Source: WQTU01 sp031548835 (lineage in GTDB: Bacteria > Spirochaetota > Spirochaetia > CADAEX01). From it: 64,000 bases of DNA. Positions 33,381-42,491 of the stretch are shown piece after piece. The stretch's first letter is position 1; the number at the start of each line of letters is the position of its first letter. Below the pieces are notes generated by a model that searched no databases, was not told the DNA's origin, and saw only the letters and a list, made by a program, of their open reading frames with translations. A program made the translations under genes and the position numbers. The stretch is taken from NCBI GenBank assembly GCA_031548835.1, contig JAVBQS010000019.1:12964-76963 (forward strand). Direction: 5' to 3'.

Positions 33381-35792
33381 TTAACGCCATAAACTTTTAC
33401 CTTTCTTTGATAAAATTTTAAGCTTTTTTCCTATAATAGCATTAAAAGAATCTGATGGAAATTGTCCTTTTTTATTAATTTCTCCTGCATATATTCCTGA
33501 TAATATAGTTATGCCTTCATTTATATTTTTTATCGGATAGATAGAAAAATTTCCATTTTTTACAGCTTCTTTAATATTTTTCCGCAGTATAAGATTTTTA
33601 ACATTTGATTCAGGGATTATTACTCCCTGCGAACCTGTTAAGCCGAATTTTTCGCAAACTGAATAAAATCCTTCAATTTTTTCATTAACCCCGCCTATAG
33701 GCTGTATTTGCCCAAGCTGATTAACAGATCCTGTTATTGCAATATCTTGTCTAAATGGCGCTTCTGCAATAGCTGATAATAGTGCAAATATCTCTGTAGA
33801 TGATGCAGAATCGCCTTCTATTTCTCCATAAGACTGCTCAAAACAGATACTTGCAAATATTGATATTGGAAAATCTTTGCCATAAAAAGATCTTATATAT
33901 CCCTCAATTATCATTGCTCCTTTGTTATAGATTTCTCCCGAAAGCCCTGCTTCCCTCTCAATATTGATTATTCCTTCATCTCCGGGAGCTACAGTTGCTG
34001 ATACAAGAAATGGCCTTCCAAATGTGTAGAAACCTCTGTCATAAACTGCAAGTCCATTAACTACACCTATTTTTTTGTCTTTTACTTCAATTCTTATAGT
34101 GCCTTCTTCTATTAGGGATGTAAGTTTTTCTTCAGGAAGATTGTTCATACAATTGCGTTTTTCTATTGCATGTTCTACTTCTTCCCTATCTATTTTTTCT
34201 GAACCTATTTCTCTTGCCCAATAATCAACTTCAACAAGAAGATCAAGAATTTTTGAGAATTTTGTTGAGTATTTTTTCCTGTGGCCTGTCATTCTTATGC
34301 CAAAATCAATTATTGCCTGGATTCCGGCATCTGTAATTGGTTTTAGATTTTTACCTTTTATCTGTTCATCTATAAAACTTATATATTGGCCTGTGTTTTC
34401 ATTGCTTATATCCATTTCAGAATCAAATTCTGCAATAACTTTAAAAAATTTTTCAAAATCCTGGTCTGTGTTATAGAGAATGTCATAAATATTTTCATTT
34501 CCTATAATTATTATTTTTGTATCAATTTTTACAGGTTCAGGCTTTAAAAATCCTCCAGAAGGATTAAATGGAGATATAGGCTGCTGTATCTGTACTTCGC
34601 CGCTTTTTAAAGCTCTTTTAAGATGCTCCCAGGAGTTTTCTTCCTGGAAAAGAGATTCTGCATCCAGTATCAAAAAGCCGCCAGATGCTTTTATAAGTGA
34701 ACCTGCCTTTGCCATCATAAATGAAGTTTTGACTTCAATATTATGTTCCATTTTGTTCTCTATTGTTCCAAATAGATTTGAAAAAGATGGATATGATTCA
34801 AAAATTACAGGAGCATGTTTTACTTTTGAGTTATCAACAAGAATATTTATCTGGTATCTTTCCTGTTCATTTTCGCTATAAAACTCTAATTCACTCTCTT
34901 CTTCGCCGTGTTCTTCCTCTTCATCAATAAATAGATAAAGCCTCTCAAGTATATCTTTTTTAAGATCTGTAAGATATTTTTTTACATCTCCCTGCCTGTA
35001 TTCAGAGGTAAGGTCATCGATTTCAGATGTAATAATAGGTTCTATAAATTTTTTTTCTTCTTCAAGCAGCCTGTTTTCAAGTTCAATCCTGTTATGCTGC
35101 ATTTTTCTTAAAAGTTCCTGGAGCGAATCAAGATGTTTAAAATAATCATTTCTTATTTTTTCTTCATCTTTTGAACTTATTTTGTTTTCACTTACCATCT
35201 GCTGGATTTCATCAAAATCCACAGGTTTGCCTTTTATGGCAGGCATTATGTCAGAGATCATTTCATTATCTTCTGTTTTTGAATTTACAAGAAGAAATCC
35301 GCTTGATTTAAGGTTATTTTCAAATTTTGTAAGAAGTTCTTTTTCCATATTGTCGTGTGATTTGATTATGGAATTTCTTTTCTTTTTGAAACTGTCGCTT
35401 TCTATTCTGCTTTTAATTCTCTTGCGGACTATTGTAATTAAATTATTGAGGCTGTTTCTGAAATTCTTGGCTCTTCCTGCAGGAAGGTAGAGAATTCCGG
35501 GCGATTCAGGATTTGAGAAATTAAAAACACATACAATGTCTTTTAAAGGCGCTTCCCAGTCTAAATTTTCAAGTATTTTATTTATTGCGCTGTGCCTTCC
35601 AGTGCCAGTGCTTCCTGTAACAAAGATATTGTATCCTGGTTTACGCAATTTAGTTCCAAAAGCCAAAGCATCTGCAGCTCTCTTTTGCCCTGCAATAAAT
35701 GTTTTTATTTCTGATTCTCTTAAAGATTTTATTAATTCAATTGGAATGCTGAATTCAAGTTCTTCTGCATTAAGTTTTTTATATAGATTCAT
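33381..35792 (-). CDS. Lon-related (YcbZ-type) ATP-dependent protease
   Basis: An 803-residue protein from the ATG at 35790-35792, which opens MNLYKKLNAEELEF; the frame extends 26 hydrophobic residues further upstream, but these do not look like this family. Order: N-terminal substrate domain, AAA+ with GSTGTGRHSAI (Arg in place of Walker-A Lys, as in Lon-related YcbZ proteins), insertion with coiled coil, Walker B GGFLILDAESLF, then a Lon-type protease with Ser in IEGDSASSTEIFAL and Lys in GGVNEKIEGFY. It degrades cytosolic protein with ATP. It is divergent from the nif3-like gene. Confidence 0.85.
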   Translation of the reverse strand: MNLYKKLNAEELEFSIPIELIKSLRESEIKTFIAGQKRAADALAFGTKLRKPGYNIFVTGSTGTGRHSAINKILENLDWEAPLKDIVCVFNFSNPESPGILYLPAGRAKNFRNSLNNLITIVRKRIKSRIESDSFKKKRNSIIKSHDNMEKELLTKFENNLKSSGFLLVNSKTEDNEMISDIMPAIKGKPVDFDEIQQMVSENKISSKDEEKIRNDYFKHLDSLQELLRKMQHNRIELENRLLEEEKKFIEPIITSEIDDLTSEYRQGDVKKYLTDLKKDILERLYLFIDEEEEHGEEESELEFYSENEQERYQINILVDNSKVKHAPVIFESYPSFSNLFGTIENKMEHNIEVKTSFMMAKAGSLIKASGGFLILDAESLFQEENSWEHLKRALKSGEVQIQQPISPFNPSGGFLKPEPVKIDTKIIIIGNENIYDILYNTDQDFEKFFKVIAEFDSEMDISNENTGQYISFIDEQIKGKNLKPITDAGIQAIIDFGIRMTGHRKKYSTKFSKILDLLVEVDYWAREIGSEKIDREEVEHAIEKRNCMNNLPEEKLTSLIEEGTIRIEVKDKKIGVVNGLAVYDRGFYTFGRPFLVSATVAPGDEGIINIEREAGLSGEIYNKGAMIIEGYIRSFYGKDFPISIFASICFEQSYGEIEGDSASSTEIFALLSAIAEAPFRQDIAITGSVNQLGQIQPIGGVNEKIEGFYSVCEKFGLTGSQGVIIPESNVKNLILRKNIKEAVKNGNFSIYPIKNINEGITILSGIYAGEINKKGQFPSDSFNAIIGKKLKILSKKGKSLWR

Positions 35793-35859
35793 ACAAAGAA
35801 TAATATTGTAAAGTAACAGTTTGTTGTCAAGGATAGTATAAAAATATATAATTATTTTT

Positions 35860-36621
35860 ATGCATATCAATGAAATTGACAGGTTTTTCCATGAATTATT
35901 GCCTATTGATAATATTAAAAAAGCAGACAGGGCAATTAATGGGCTTCAGGTTTCAAATAAATCAAAATCTGTATCAAAAATAGCTTTTGCTGTTGATGGT
36001 TCGCTTGAGTCTTTTAAAAGAGCAGCACACTGGGGAGCTAATATGCTTTTTGTCCACCACGGTATTTTTTGGGGAACAGAAAGAGCAATTACAGGAGACT
36101 ATTTTAACCGCATCTTTTTTTTAATTGAAAACAATATTGCTCTCTATGCTGTCCATCTTCCGCTTGATGTTGATCCTGTGATTGGAAATAATATATCTGT
36201 AACAAAAAAAGCAGGGCTTGAAGATATAGAAGCTTTCGGAGAGTACCACGGAATAAAGATAGGATATAAAGGAATTTTTAAAAAACTTGTAAGTTGTGAT
36301 GAAATTCTTTCTGCTTTGGGATTTAATGCTTCAGAAATGCTTGCTATACTTAAATTCGGCCCTGAAAAATGCAGGAGCGCTGCTGTTATTACAGGAGGCG
36401 CATGCAGGGAAGTAGAGCAGGCTATTGATGAAAACCTTGATCTTTATATAACAGGAGAGATAACACATCAGATTTATCACCAGTGTCTTGAAGCAGGCAT
36501 AAATATTATTTCTGCAGGACACTATCTTACAGAGACTTTTGGCGTAAAAAATGTTGCCAAAGCAGTTAATGAAAAACTTTCTATTGAAACCTGTTTTATT
36601 GATATACCTACAGGACTTTAA
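35860..36621 (+). CDS. Nif3/YbgI-family metal-binding protein
   Basis: A 253-residue protein with the Nif3 dinuclear-metal signature: His66-His67 in LFVHHGIFWG, Asp in HLPLDVDPVIGNN, His and Glu in SAGHYLTETFGV. The length fits the simple bacterial form (E. coli YbgI 247). The enzyme activity of this family (GTP cyclohydrolase-like or radical-SAM partner) is unsettled. It probably heads an operon with lspA, which follows after a 47-bp gap. Confidence 0.9.
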   Translation: MHINEIDRFFHELLPIDNIKKADRAINGLQVSNKSKSVSKIAFAVDGSLESFKRAAHWGANMLFVHHGIFWGTERAITGDYFNRIFFLIENNIALYAVHLPLDVDPVIGNNISVTKKAGLEDIEAFGEYHGIKIGYKGIFKKLVSCDEILSALGFNASEMLAILKFGPEKCRSAAVITGGACREVEQAIDENLDLYITGEITHQIYHQCLEAGINIISAGHYLTETFGVKNVAKAVNEKLSIETCFIDIPTGL

Positions 36622-36668
36622 AATATAATATTAAAAGATATCTGAATGATTTTTTATTGGGGATATAG

Positions 36669-37175
36669 ATGAATTTTAAAAATAAAATACTGCCATTTTC
36701 TCTTTCTTTTCTTATAATAGCAATTGATCAAATTACTAAAATTATTGTTGTAAACACTATACAGCCCTATACTATAAAATTTTCATTTTTTGATGGCCTT
36801 ATAAGAATTGTGCATGTAAGAAATAAAGCAATAGCTTTTAGTATTGGCCATGGAATTCCGGAAGAGGTAAGAATTATGATTTTTTCTCTTTTACCTCTTA
36901 TTATTCTTATTTTGCTTATTGTTTATATTATAAGAACAAATGATCTTAATATGCCTCAAAGGTGGTTTCTTGCCGGCATAATCGGCGGCGGATTCGGTAA
37001 TCTTATAGACAGATTTTTCCGCCCTGCAGGCGTTGTTGATTTTATTGATGTAAAATTTTTTGGAATTTTCGGACTTGAAAGATGGCCTACATTTAATGTT
37101 GCAGATTCATCTATTGTGGTGTGCGGTATTCTGCTTTTTGCCTCTCTTTTCTGGTGGAAAAAAAGTAAAATTTAA
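36669..37175 (+). CDS. lspA: Lipoprotein signal peptidase (signal peptidase II)
   Basis: A 168-residue, four-helix membrane protease that cleaves lipoprotein signal peptides before the lipidated Cys. Catalytic Asp124 (VVDFIDV) and Asp146 (FNVADSSIV) are present, with IDQITK near residue 19. The conserved Asn-x-Gly-Ala-Ala-Phe-Ser segment reads RNKAIAFSIG. It matches the many predicted lipoproteins in the window. Confidence 0.95.
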   Translation: MNFKNKILPFSLSFLIIAIDQITKIIVVNTIQPYTIKFSFFDGLIRIVHVRNKAIAFSIGHGIPEEVRIMIFSLLPLIILILLIVYIIRTNDLNMPQRWFLAGIIGGGFGNLIDRFFRPAGVVDFIDVKFFGIFGLERWPTFNVADSSIVVCGILLFASLFWWKKSKI

Positions 37176-37566
37176 TAGAATTTTACTTAAAAAGTATTTT
37201 TCTTTAAAATTTATATAAAAAGTTGAAAATTTTATATAAAAAATATAAAATAGTATTTTTGACAATATTTTATTTTATCCCGCTATTTTCAATAAAATTA
37301 AAAATAGAAAAGCATTAAAATATAAAATTTTTCCCTGCAAATTTTAAAATTAATGAATTTATTAATAAAAATTAGAAAAACAATAAAAAAAGATTAAATT
37401 TTAAGCAGGTAGATTCCAAAAATTATATAAAAGAGTTGGTTGTTCAGATTTAGAAAAATAAGGCAACTTTAAGAAAATAATATTTTCTTTTAAAATGGGA
37501 TATGATACAATGTGGTTTGCCTAAAAGCTAATTCTATATGTAATTTATAGAATGAGAGGAGCATCT
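37176..37566. promoter_or_regulatory. About 390-bp A+T-rich leader of the FN3 lipoprotein gene
   Basis: No gene seen. A 19-bp palindrome AAGAAAAT-AAT-ATTTTCTT (37471-37489) lies 15-20 bases before a -10-like TATGATACAAT near 37500, so it could be an operator over the -35. GAGAGGAGC precedes the ATG at 37567. Confidence 0.5.
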
Positions 37567-39378
37567 ATGAGGTGTAACAAATTATTAAAAATTACAAAAA
37601 GTTTAATACCTATATTAGGTATATTATTTATATTTGGCTGCGATAGTTCTGGAGGAAGCGGAGGGCCAAAAGGCGGAGCAGCGCCGGCAGTGCCGACAGG
37701 AGTTACATTAACTGAACAGGAAAATCAGTTAATGGTAAACTGGAGCGCTTCTGAGGGAGCCGAAAAATATACAGTTTACTGCGGCACAGTAGAAAACCAT
37801 GCTGTCGCAGACAAGAAACTGGAAAATATAACATTAACAAATACATTAATTCCCGGCCTTGCCGGCGATACAACATATCATGTATGGGTACAGGCTCATA
37901 ATAGCTATGGCTCAAGCAATGTAAGTACAAGAGCAAGCGGGTCTCCAAGAGGAACAGAGGGTCCTGTAATACCAGTAGTGCCTGCAGCGCCGACAGGCGT
38001 TACAGTAACAGCAGCAGATAGCCAGTTAACAGTAAGCTGGAATGCCTCACAGGGGGCAAGTTCATATAAGGTTTATTACAGTGCAGCAAATACCAAACCG
38101 GCAAATACAGATAAAACAGGAATAACAGGCACAACAGTAGTTTTAACAGGCCTTGCAAATAATACAACCTATAATGTATGGGTAGTTGCAGGAAATACCG
38201 CTGGAGACAGCGCTGCAAGCACAGTTACAAGCGGAATGCCGAAAGCAGCAGTTACAGCGCCAGCAGCTCCAATAAATGTAACAGCAACAGCAGAAGGCTT
38301 TGGAGAACTTATACTAAACTGGAGTGCGCCTGAAGGTGCAACTATATACAAGGTTTATTCCAGTAAAACAAATACAATGCCTGCCACAGTTACTAAATCA
38401 GGAATAACAAGCACAACCTTAACCATAACAGGACTTATAAATGATACAACCTATTATGTATGGGTAGTTGCATCAAACAGCGCAGGAGACAGCTTGCCGA
38501 GCGCAGTTGCAAGCGGAAAAACAAAATTGCCGTTGCCTGAAGCGCCTCTAGATGTAACAGTAACAACAGCAGGCAATGGAGCTTTTAAGGTAAAGTGGAG
38601 CGCTTCACAGGGAGCAAGTTCATATAAGATTTATTATAATACATCAGATAGCATGCCGGCTGAGGCAAATAAGACAGGAATAACAGGAACAGCAGAAACC
38701 ATAACAGGACTTGCCAATGACACAACCTATTATATATGGGTAAAAGCTGCTAACAGCGCCGGAGAAAGCATTGCAAGTAATGTTGCAAGTAAAAAAACAA
38801 TATTACCAGCGCCGGCAGTACCTGCAGGAGTTACAGTTACAGAAGCAGATAGACAATTAACAATAAATTGGAATGATGTTCCAGGAGCAGAATTTTATAT
38901 TGTTTATTGGAATACTGAAGATAATTATGAATCTGCAAATATTTTTCATACAATAACAACAGACAGTGATGGTTTTTTATATACAGAAGTTTTAGTTGAT
39001 GGACTTATTAATGGCGCTACCTATTATTTCTGGATAGCTGCAGGCAACAGCGCTGATTCAAGTGAAGTAAGTACAGTTGTGAGCGGAATTCCAAATCTAT
39101 TATATGGACCTATTACAGCTCCCACAGATATAACAGTATTTGTAAAGAAAAAAAATATGACAGTATCTTTTAGTGCAGTACCGGGCGCTGTATTATACGT
39201 AGTTTATCGTACTACATCTCCTACTCCTCCAAATATTGAATCTAAGTCAGGAGCTAATACAAAGATAAAAGTACAAAATAGTGTATCTGGAACAACATAT
39301 TATATATGGGTTAAAGCAGTTAGCAGTAGTGGCGACTATAGTGATTTTAGCGAAATGATAACTTTTACAATGCCTTAA
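37567..39378 (+). CDS. Fibronectin type III repeat lipoprotein
   Basis: The start at 37567 has GAGAGGAG seven bases upstream; an in-frame ATG at 37552 would add five residues. A signal peptide ends in a lipobox cysteine (ILFIFGC), then a Gly/Ser linker. About six FN3-type beta domains follow in tandem, each with the core LxVxWxxxxGAxxYxVYY...T.Y.VWVxAxNSxG. Domains 2-4 are close copies at the DNA level. The protein is probably surface-exposed and may bind carbohydrate or host/matrix protein. A related gene starts at 63430. Confidence 0.88.
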   Translation: MRCNKLLKITKSLIPILGILFIFGCDSSGGSGGPKGGAAPAVPTGVTLTEQENQLMVNWSASEGAEKYTVYCGTVENHAVADKKLENITLTNTLIPGLAGDTTYHVWVQAHNSYGSSNVSTRASGSPRGTEGPVIPVVPAAPTGVTVTAADSQLTVSWNASQGASSYKVYYSAANTKPANTDKTGITGTTVVLTGLANNTTYNVWVVAGNTAGDSAASTVTSGMPKAAVTAPAAPINVTATAEGFGELILNWSAPEGATIYKVYSSKTNTMPATVTKSGITSTTLTITGLINDTTYYVWVVASNSAGDSLPSAVASGKTKLPLPEAPLDVTVTTAGNGAFKVKWSASQGASSYKIYYNTSDSMPAEANKTGITGTAETITGLANDTTYYIWVKAANSAGESIASNVASKKTILPAPAVPAGVTVTEADRQLTINWNDVPGAEFYIVYWNTEDNYESANIFHTITTDSDGFLYTEVLVDGLINGATYYFWIAAGNSADSSEVSTVVSGIPNLLYGPITAPTDITVFVKKKNMTVSFSAVPGAVLYVVYRTTSPTPPNIESKSGANTKIKVQNSVSGTTYYIWVKAVSSSGDYSDFSEMITFTMP

Positions 39379-39420
39379 AATCAATTTTGATTGATTATTT
39401 TGGAATAAACTAAAAAGAAT

Positions 39421-39459
39421 ATATTCATCAAATATCATTACATGGTATTTGATGAATAT
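39421..39459. terminator. 16-bp hairpin between convergent genes
   Basis: ATATTCATCAAATATC (39421-39436) pairs with GGTATTTGATGAATAT (39444-39459), one imperfect pair, with a 7-nt loop. It lies between the FN3 gene and the opposing gene ending at 39621. T-rich sequence on the minus-strand exit suggests a bidirectional terminator. Confidence 0.75.
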
Positions 39460-39620
39460 ATAAAAACAAAAAGTTCTGGATACAGCAATATGTTTTCTAT
39501 TTGATCTGCTATATATAAAATCACAATTTAATAAATATCAGTTTTATTAAAATATTTTTCCCTAAATTATGAAAAATAGGTTTTTTACTATTATTCAACG
39601 CAAAACTAAAAATTCTATAA

Positions 39621-41276
39621 TCAATAACCGTCAGACATAGCAATATTCATATCTTTCTTATAAAGTTCGTTATATACAAAGCCCCTGTTTCTAAGCCTGT
39701 CTTTAATTTCCTGCGGAAATGGAATATTGCGCCAAAAAATACCTCTTATATCTTTATCAAGTTTCTGCATTCCATCAGACTCTTTTGTTATCCAGAGATA
39801 GTAGTTATTTATAAAAGATTCTTTTACATCACCGCGCATTTTCTGGTCTGTAAACCACTGATAATACCTGCCGGTAAGACCTTCTTCCATCCAGTAATAT
39901 GAAGCTGTTTCTTTGGCAACCTGCCACCTGAGATCGCCCATTGCATAAATTATTGCTATTTTTAGGTCTTTCGGATAAATGGGAATAGCTATTCTTCCTC
40001 TTCCTGTTGCTCTGTTGAATTTTTCATAAGGCTCCCAGCATACTCCAAACTCTCCATAACTGGGAATCAATATAGTGTATGGAACAATTCTGTTTGTCTG
40101 GCGCTTAAATGTTCTTTTAAAAAGCCCTGGATCTATTTTTTCAATCTCTGACATTATTGTTATTACATTTTCACGTGTTGCAATATCTTTTATATTTGCT
40201 CTCATATATTGCTGCATCAGAATTGGAAAATGGTTTCCTTTTCGTCCGACACTCATCTTTGCCATCTGTTTTACTGTCATAAACTCTTCTACTATGACCT
40301 GCGAATCAACACCTTCGTCAGCGCCTTCTTCTTTTGCTTTTTGTTCAAGTTCTTTTACTTTTTCCACAGCAGTTTCCATATTTTCAATAGCAAAAGCGAG
40401 GTCTTTATCATATTGAAGAAGTTTTTTGGAAAGCTCCTGTATTTCACTTATGAAATTTCTCTGTTCAGTAGAATATGGGCCTGCTATATTTCCATATTTT
40501 CCAATTAGCTCATGTTTTTTTAAAGCAGTTGCTTTTTCTATAATCAGGCTTTCCATCTCTTGAATAGCAGCAGTCTTATTTTTCATAAGAACAAAAATTG
40601 CCTCTTTATGGCCGCGTTCCCGTTCAAGAGCGCTATTTACTTTTCTTGCCTGTTTCCCCTTACCTTTCTTTGTTTCATCAACAATTGACGGATTTATCTC
40701 TCCTGATGCTATTTTTGCAAGCCATTCATCTACATAGAATACAGGTTCGCCTGTATCATTCTCTTCTATTACTTTTGAGAGAACAAGACGCTGATCTTTA
40801 TTTATAAGTGTTGGCAACAACACGCCGAACCGCAAAAGCATTTTTTTAGGTATGGGAATTGTTCTACCGCTTTTTGCAGAAATTGATGATGCAAGCTCCC
40901 AATAAGCTACTATAAGCCTTTCCCTGTATGTTATTTTAGCTTTAGGATCTTCTGCTTTTAAAAAATCAGAGAGCAGGGAATGTACTTTTTGTGATATTTC
41001 ACCCTCTCCAGAAAGAGCAATTTTATAATAATCTTTATCATTAAAATAAGGTTTGGGAGCCTGTTCAAATTTGGTAATTTCTGTAAATTTACCTTTAATC
41101 TCAAGTCCGTCGCCCTGTACAACATCCTCTTCTTCAGGAGCCTCTTCTGCAAAAAGATCAAAAAAATCAGGATTATCTGACGGCTTATTATCTTCAAGCC
41201 CGATAAGATCTGCAATTTCAGGATCCAGGTCATGAGAACTATTATTTGATTTACCTTTACTTTTTAAATCGCTCAT
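39621..41276 (-). CDS. Large cytoplasmic protein of unknown function (spirochaete-type)
   Basis: A 551-residue soluble protein without a signal peptide. It has an acidic N-terminus (LFAEEAPEEEDVV), a predicted coiled coil near residues 215-320 with many Lys/Glu, and a C-terminal domain rich in aromatic residues (GRIAIPIYPKDLKIAIIYAMGDLRW; KETASYYWMEEGLTGRYYQWF). It has no motif I can name. It lies just downstream of tRNA-Ala on the same strand. I have the impression such proteins are conserved in spirochaetes, but this was not checked. Confidence 0.55.
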   Translation of the reverse strand: MSDLKSKGKSNNSSHDLDPEIADLIGLEDNKPSDNPDFFDLFAEEAPEEEDVVQGDGLEIKGKFTEITKFEQAPKPYFNDKDYYKIALSGEGEISQKVHSLLSDFLKAEDPKAKITYRERLIVAYWELASSISAKSGRTIPIPKKMLLRFGVLLPTLINKDQRLVLSKVIEENDTGEPVFYVDEWLAKIASGEINPSIVDETKKGKGKQARKVNSALERERGHKEAIFVLMKNKTAAIQEMESLIIEKATALKKHELIGKYGNIAGPYSTEQRNFISEIQELSKKLLQYDKDLAFAIENMETAVEKVKELEQKAKEEGADEGVDSQVIVEEFMTVKQMAKMSVGRKGNHFPILMQQYMRANIKDIATRENVITIMSEIEKIDPGLFKRTFKRQTNRIVPYTILIPSYGEFGVCWEPYEKFNRATGRGRIAIPIYPKDLKIAIIYAMGDLRWQVAKETASYYWMEEGLTGRYYQWFTDQKMRGDVKESFINNYYLWITKESDGMQKLDKDIRGIFWRNIPFPQEIKDRLRNRGFVYNELYKKDMNIAMSDGY

Positions 41277-41288
41277 TTTAGCTTATTG

Positions 41289-41362
41289 TGGAGGTGGTGG
41301 GAATTGAACCCGCGGCCTCGTGAATGCCATTCACGCGCTCTAGCCAACTGAGCTACACCCCC
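41289..41362 (-). tRNA. tRNA-Ala (anticodon GGC)
   Basis: The reverse complement folds into a cloverleaf. The acceptor pair GGGGGUG/CACCUCC includes the G3-U70 alanine identity pair and discriminator A73. The D-arm is GCUC...GAGC. The anticodon stem CGUGA/UCACG has loop AUGGCAU, anticodon GGC. The T-arm GCGGG-UUCAAUU-CCCAC has one C-A mismatch. CCA is not encoded. It is transcribed with or just before the gene at 39621-41276. Confidence 0.95.
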
Positions 41363-41612
41363 GTTTTTCCCTTTTATTTATGATAATATATTGTATACTA
41401 TAATAGAATTATTTTATTCACAATATAGCATATTTTTTTAAACCAGCAAACTGGTTATCATTTCCTGATTATTTTAACAAATTATACTATTTGAAATTAT
41501 AATATATTTTAGTTATAATATATATAAGTATAAATTTTTTATGAAACTTATTGATATAGACAATCTTAATTTATTGAAATCTTTTACTTAATTATCTATT
41601 GTATAAAAAATT

Positions 41613-42404
41613 ATGATAACGATTAAGCCGCTTATTAAATATGTAAAAAAAGCAGGAAAAAAAGCTGCTAGAGAGCAGTTCAAAGTAAAAAGAAATTTTA
41701 AAAGTGACGGTTCTGTCGTTACATATGTAGATAAAGAGTTAAATGAATATCTTTCAAAAGTTATCTCTTCTCTTTATCCAGATGCAAATCTTATTACAGA
41801 AGAGTCTGAAGGAGAGTTTGATAGCAATAAAGAATACTGTTTTGCTGTTGATCCAATAGATGGGACAGATTCTTTTAGCCAGTCAATGCCTGGCTGGTGT
41901 GTTGCCGTAGGTTTGCTTAGAAAAGGCGAGCCTGTTGCAGGTATTGTATATGCTCCTTTATGGGGAGGAAAAGATGGAACATTTATCTATACAGATATTG
42001 ACGGCCCTGTTTTTATAAATGGAGAAAAATTATCTGCAGATAAAATGAAAAATTTGCCGGATCTTGATAAAATTCAGCTTGCTGTTGCATCAAAAATTCA
42101 TCATTATTTTAATTTTTCCTCTTTTAGGGGAAAAATAAGAGTGACAGGATCTGCTGTAATTAACATTATATCGCCTGTTATTCATAGCGTTATGGGCGGT
42201 GCAATTATACCTCAATGCAGCATATGGGATATTGCAGCTCCGCATGCTATTGTAAAAAAGGCAGGACTTGAATTTTCTTATATTGATGGTTCTAATGTGG
42301 ATTATAGTAAACTCTATGACCGGTCGATAATAAAGAATGTAGTTATCTGCGGTTATAATAATGTTTGTGATATGATAAAAAATAGCTTTGAAAAGATAAG
42401 TTGA
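41613..42404 (+). CDS. Inositol-monophosphatase/CysQ-family phosphatase
   Basis: A 263-residue Mg2+-dependent phosphatase. Metal ligands are visible: Glu63-Glu64 (LITEESEGE), DPIDGTDSF (Asp80, Asp83, Asp86) and the late WDIAAPHAIVKKAG. Substrate could be inositol phosphate, fructose-1,6-bisphosphate or 3'-phosphoadenosine 5'-phosphate; the sequence does not decide. It stands alone, with a long A+T-rich stretch between tRNA-Ala and its start. Confidence 0.88.
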   Translation: MITIKPLIKYVKKAGKKAAREQFKVKRNFKSDGSVVTYVDKELNEYLSKVISSLYPDANLITEESEGEFDSNKEYCFAVDPIDGTDSFSQSMPGWCVAVGLLRKGEPVAGIVYAPLWGGKDGTFIYTDIDGPVFINGEKLSADKMKNLPDLDKIQLAVASKIHHYFNFSSFRGKIRVTGSAVINIISPVIHSVMGGAIIPQCSIWDIAAPHAIVKKAGLEFSYIDGSNVDYSKLYDRSIIKNVVICGYNNVCDMIKNSFEKIS

Positions 42405-42491
42405 GAAAAATAACGCTGCGGAGGATATTATCTAAAAGATAATTTTTAATTTTAAAAGTTTTAAATTGCTTTATGGAGAATTTTATATTTA

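Noticed and set aside
37567..39378. Regular repeats as a possible CRISPR array
   Set aside because: The repeat period is about 280 bp and lies in a translated frame with FN3 domains.
40075..40508. Plus-strand frames opposite the 551-residue protein
   Set aside because: Antisense shadows with Ser/Phe-rich composition and no translation signal.
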